In this document: piece after piece, positions 61,739-64,000 of the stretch
Layout of the letters: each line of letters begins with the position of its first letter
Position numbering within the stretch: position 1 is the stretch's first letter
Assembly: GCF_012163135.1 (NCBI RefSeq)
Contig: NZ_JAAVUP010000002.1
Coordinates: forward strand, 976,793-1,040,792
Source: Neoroseomonas oryzicola
GTDB taxonomy: Bacteria; Pseudomonadota; Alphaproteobacteria; Acetobacterales; Acetobacteraceae
DNA: 64,000 bases
Direction: 5' to 3'
Made by a program: the position numbers and the translations under genes
The notes under the pieces: model-generated
What the model was told of the DNA's origin: nothing
The model's input: only the letters and a program-made list of their open reading frames with translations
The model's database searches: none

Positions 61739-61748
61739 TTGAATTCAA
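61739..61748. promoter_or_regulatory. probable GntR operator 2
   Basis: A second exact TTGAATTCAA, 16 bases after the regulator stop and 82 bases before the TctC gene. In a 70%-GC context two identical A/T palindromes flanking a regulator are unlikely by chance. Confidence 0.65.
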
Positions 61749-61830
61749 ATCGGCTGCCATCGGGGATGAGGGCGCCAGTCGTCACCACCCCGCCGGCAAC
61801 GACCGGCCAAGCCGCGAGCCGGAGCCGCCG

Positions 61831-62805
61831 ATGACGATCACCACACGCCGCCAGGCCCTGGGCCTCACCGCCGCCGCAGGTCTTGCGCAGCCCGCCTTCG
61901 GCCAAGGCGGCTACCCCAGCCGCCCCATCCGCGTGATCGTGCCTTTCGCGCCGGGCGGCACGACGGACCTGATGACGCGCCTCGTCGCGGACAACCTCGG
62001 CGCGCCGCTCGGCCAGCAGGTGGTGGTCGAGAACCGCGCCGGCGCCTTCGGCGTGATCGGCGCCGATGCGGTCGCGAAGGCCGCCCCGGACGGATACACG
62101 CTGCTCGCCGGTAGCCCGGGACCGATGGCGGTGAACGGGCATGTCTACCGGAACCTGCCCTACGATCCCGCGCGCGACCTCTGCGGCGTCTGCATGGTCG
62201 CGAACATTCCCTATGTGATGGCGGTGCCGACCTCGCTGCCGGTGGCGAACGTCCAGGAATTCATCGCGCTCGCACGCGCGCGGCCGGGCAGCCTGAACTT
62301 CGCGACCTCGGGCATGGCCTCCCGCCTCACGGTCGAGATGTTCCGCGCCATGGCCGGCGGGGTCGAGCTGGAGATGGTGCAGTATCGCGGCGGCGCGCCG
62401 GCGCGCACGGACCTGCTCGCGGGGCGCATCCAGCTGGTGATCGAGCAGGCGCCCGCCTTCCTCGAGGATTTCCGCGCCGGCCGGCTGCGGGCCCTCGCGG
62501 TCGGGACGAAGCGGCGCTTCTCCCTGCTGCCGGACGTGCCGACCATGGAGGAGGCCGGGCTGCCGGGCTACGAGGCCAATGCCTGGATGGGCTACGGCGC
62601 CCCGGCCGGCACGCCGATCGAGATCCGCCGCCGCCTCGCCACCGAGATCGACGCGATCGTCAAGACGCCCGCGATCCGCGAGCGGCTGGTCTCCTGGGGA
62701 TCGGAGCCGCTTGGCGGCACGCCGGAGGAGATGGACCAGATGCTCGCCGAGGATCGCGAGCGCTGGGGCCGCGTGGTCCAGATGGCGGGGATTGAGAAGG
62801 AGTAG
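61831..62805 (+). CDS. TctC/Bug family periplasmic solute-binding protein
   Basis: A 324-residue tripartite tricarboxylate transporter receptor-like protein. A Tat-like leader ('TTRRQALGLTAAAGLAQPAF') precedes 'YPSRPIRVIVPFAPGGTTD', 'VVVENRAGAFGVIGAD', 'PDGYTLL' and 'PTMEEAGLPGYE', the hallmarks of Bug proteins. No TctA/TctB membrane genes adjoin it, as is common for Bug receptors. It probably binds the substrate or product of the neighbouring monooxygenase pathway. Confidence 0.92.
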   Translation: MTITTRRQALGLTAAAGLAQPAFGQGGYPSRPIRVIVPFAPGGTTDLMTRLVADNLGAPLGQQVVVENRAGAFGVIGADAVAKAAPDGYTLLAGSPGPMAVNGHVYRNLPYDPARDLCGVCMVANIPYVMAVPTSLPVANVQEFIALARARPGSLNFATSGMASRLTVEMFRAMAGGVELEMVQYRGGAPARTDLLAGRIQLVIEQAPAFLEDFRAGRLRALAVGTKRRFSLLPDVPTMEEAGLPGYEANAWMGYGAPAGTPIEIRRRLATEIDAIVKTPAIRERLVSWGSEPLGGTPEEMDQMLAEDRERWGRVVQMAGIEKE

Positions 62806-62832
62806 GCGGCGCCGCTTGGGCGCGGCGCCGCC
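62805..62832. terminator. bidirectional terminator hairpin
   Basis: A perfect 11-bp stem GGCGGCGCCGC / GCGGCGCCGCC with loop TTGGGC lies between the convergent TctC and cytochrome c stops. Confidence 0.7.
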
Positions 62833-62839
62833 CTGCGCC

Positions 62840-63226
62840 TCACTTCAGCGTCGAGAGATAGGCGATCAGGTCGTTCAGCTGCGTCTCGTTGCGCAGGCCG
62901 GGGAAGGACATGCTGCCCTGCGGCACCACGGCCTTGGGGTTGGTGATGTAGGCCCGCAGGCGGTCCTCGTTCCACTCCAGCCCACCTTCGGCGAGGCTGC
63001 GCATGTTGGCGGAATAGCGGAAACCGTCGATCGAGGCCGCCTTGCGGCCGACGATGCCGAACAGGTTCGGCCCGACGCCGTTCCGCCCGCCCTGGTCGGC
63101 GGTGTGGCAGGCGCGGCACTGGTTGAACACCCGCTGCCCGGCGGCAGCGTCGCCCGACTGGGCGGAAGCGATACCCGGCAGGCTGGCCGCGGCGGCCACG
63201 AGCATCGGCAGGATCAAGCGTCGCAT
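62840..63226 (-). CDS. class I cytochrome c
   Basis: A 128-residue exported monohaem cytochrome. A signal peptide ends at ~22 (GIASA). The haem motif is CRACH in 'FNQCRACHTAD', 'GVGPNLFGIVGRKAAS' follows, and the methionine ligand is in 'GSMSFPGL'. This fits the cytochrome c2/c552 group that carries electrons to an oxidase. GGGAG precedes 63226. Confidence 0.93.
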   Translation of the reverse strand: MRRLILPMLVAAAASLPGIASAQSGDAAAGQRVFNQCRACHTADQGGRNGVGPNLFGIVGRKAASIDGFRYSANMRSLAEGGLEWNEDRLRAYITNPKAVVPQGSMSFPGLRNETQLNDLIAYLSTLK

Positions 63227-63534
63227 GCGAACTCCCTTTCTTGCAGCCCGGTACGAGGGGGCGTCGGCGCCGGTCTCGCAACGGCCGAGCCTAGGCAATG
63301 GCCCCGGCGGGCCAATCTGGCAAGGTCAGGCGATGAAGGAAGCGTGGTGCTTGTCCGGCCCGGCGAATGGTCCTATGGCCCCGGCCGCCGGCGCGGCCTG
63401 GATCGCCGCGTCCGGCCCGGCGGCATGATCTGCGTCAAGACAATGGCCGGCGGCATCGCTTTCATGGGCAGGATCCGGGACCGGGCCGCCAGGGGGCGGC
63501 TGCGGCGACCGGCTCGCACCCGGAGGTCGAGGTG

Positions 63535-64000
63535 ATGGACTACGAGGCCTGGTTCCGTTCGCAGCTCGATGGCCTTCGCCGCGAGGGCCGCTACCGTGTC
63601 TTCGCCGATATCGAGCGCCAGGCCGGCCAATACCCGCGCGCGATCCGCCACGATGCCGGCGCGGCGCGGGAAGTCACCGTCTGGTGCTCCAACGACTATC
63701 TCGGCATGGGGCAGCACCCCAAGGTGCTCGCCGCGATGCATGCCGCACTCGACCGCTACGGCGCCGGGGCGGGCGGCACGCGCAACATCTCCGGCACCAA
63801 TCACGAGCATGTCCTGCTCGAACGCGACCTCGCCGCGCTGCACGGCACCGAATCCGCCCTGCTGTTCAACTCCGGCTACATGTCCAACTGGGCGACGCTG
63901 TCGACGCTGGCCTCCCGCATCCCCGGCTGCGTCATCGTCTCGGACGAGATGAACCACGCCTCGATGATCGAGGGGATGCGCCATTCCCGCGCCGACCGCC
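63535..64000 (+). CDS. hemA: 5-aminolevulinate synthase, 5' part
   Basis: The first 155 residues of an ALA synthase, truncated by the window end. '[17 protein letters not shown]', '[21 protein letters not shown]' and '[16 protein letters not shown]' match HemA; '[16 protein letters not shown]' is the start of the substrate region. It condenses glycine and succinyl-CoA to 5-aminolevulinate, the Shemin route used by alphaproteobacteria. GGAGG precedes the ATG. Confidence 0.93.
   Translation, partial: MDYEAWFRSQLDGLRREGRYRVFADIERQAGQYPRAIRHDAGAAREVTVWCSNDYLGMGQHPKVLAAMHAALDRYGAGAGGTRNISGTNHEHVLLERDLAALHGTESALLFNSGYMSNWATLSTLASRIPGCVIVSDEMNHASMIEGMRHSRADR

Overview
The window is high-GC DNA with dense, often overlapping genes. 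Gene content suggests an alphaproteobacterium of the Acetobacteraceae (Roseomonas-like): a PleD-type diguanylate cyclase next to rpmG, 5-aminolevulinate synthase (Shemin pathway), a dihydroorotase-like protein of the zinc-ligand-less type, a TctC/Bug solute-binding protein and gatCAB. The taxonomic call is inference from gene content and base composition; no rRNA is present.

1-18500 is metabolic and envelope chromosome. It holds an amino-acid binding protein, an SDR/crotonase pair, an amidase, a class III aminotransferase, a three-gene HcnABC/opine-oxidase-like flavoenzyme (7268-10042), a run of three murein enzymes (L,D-transpeptidase, DUF882 peptidase, MepA; 10101-13086), galE, a hexapeptide transferase, a glutathione transferase, a VOC-like protein, a PmtA-like methyltransferase and pleD. 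18533-39868 is a housekeeping block: rpmG, an S41 protease, rnr, topA, dprA, plsY, a pyrC-like gene, pyrB, ruvX and gatCAB, interspersed with an MFS transporter, a DMT-type protein, a class A beta-lactamase, a GFA protein, a GNAT and a PerM-like protein.

A tRNA-Ser(GCT) gene at 39961-40053 is the insertion site of a 14.7 kb element (40040-54714), bounded by a 14-bp repeat of the tRNA 3' end and carrying a P4-type tyrosine integrase beside the right end. Its right half has the gene set of a phage satellite: a DNA-binding protein of excisionase size, a gp14-like internal virion protein, a RepA-like AAA ATPase followed by GTTCCC iterons and a large hairpin (candidate replication origin), a small terminase subunit and small orphan proteins. 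I see no portal, capsid, tail or large terminase gene. Its left half is lower in GC and carries a PD-(D/E)XK-like protein and a tightly overlapped three-gene operon (41424-45114): a small unknown protein, a PIN nuclease with a winged-helix-like part, and an AAA+/Orc-like ATPase. This operon is the strongest candidate for an undescribed, probably defensive, system. A decayed IS3-family element separates the two halves.

54825-64000 returns to ordinary chromosome: an acyl-CoA synthetase, an SDR, an alpha-hydroxy-acid oxidase, and a catabolic-looking group (flavin monooxygenase, GntR/FCD regulator, TctC protein) in which the regulator gene is flanked by two identical TTGAATTCAA palindromes. A small cytochrome c and the start of hemA close the window.
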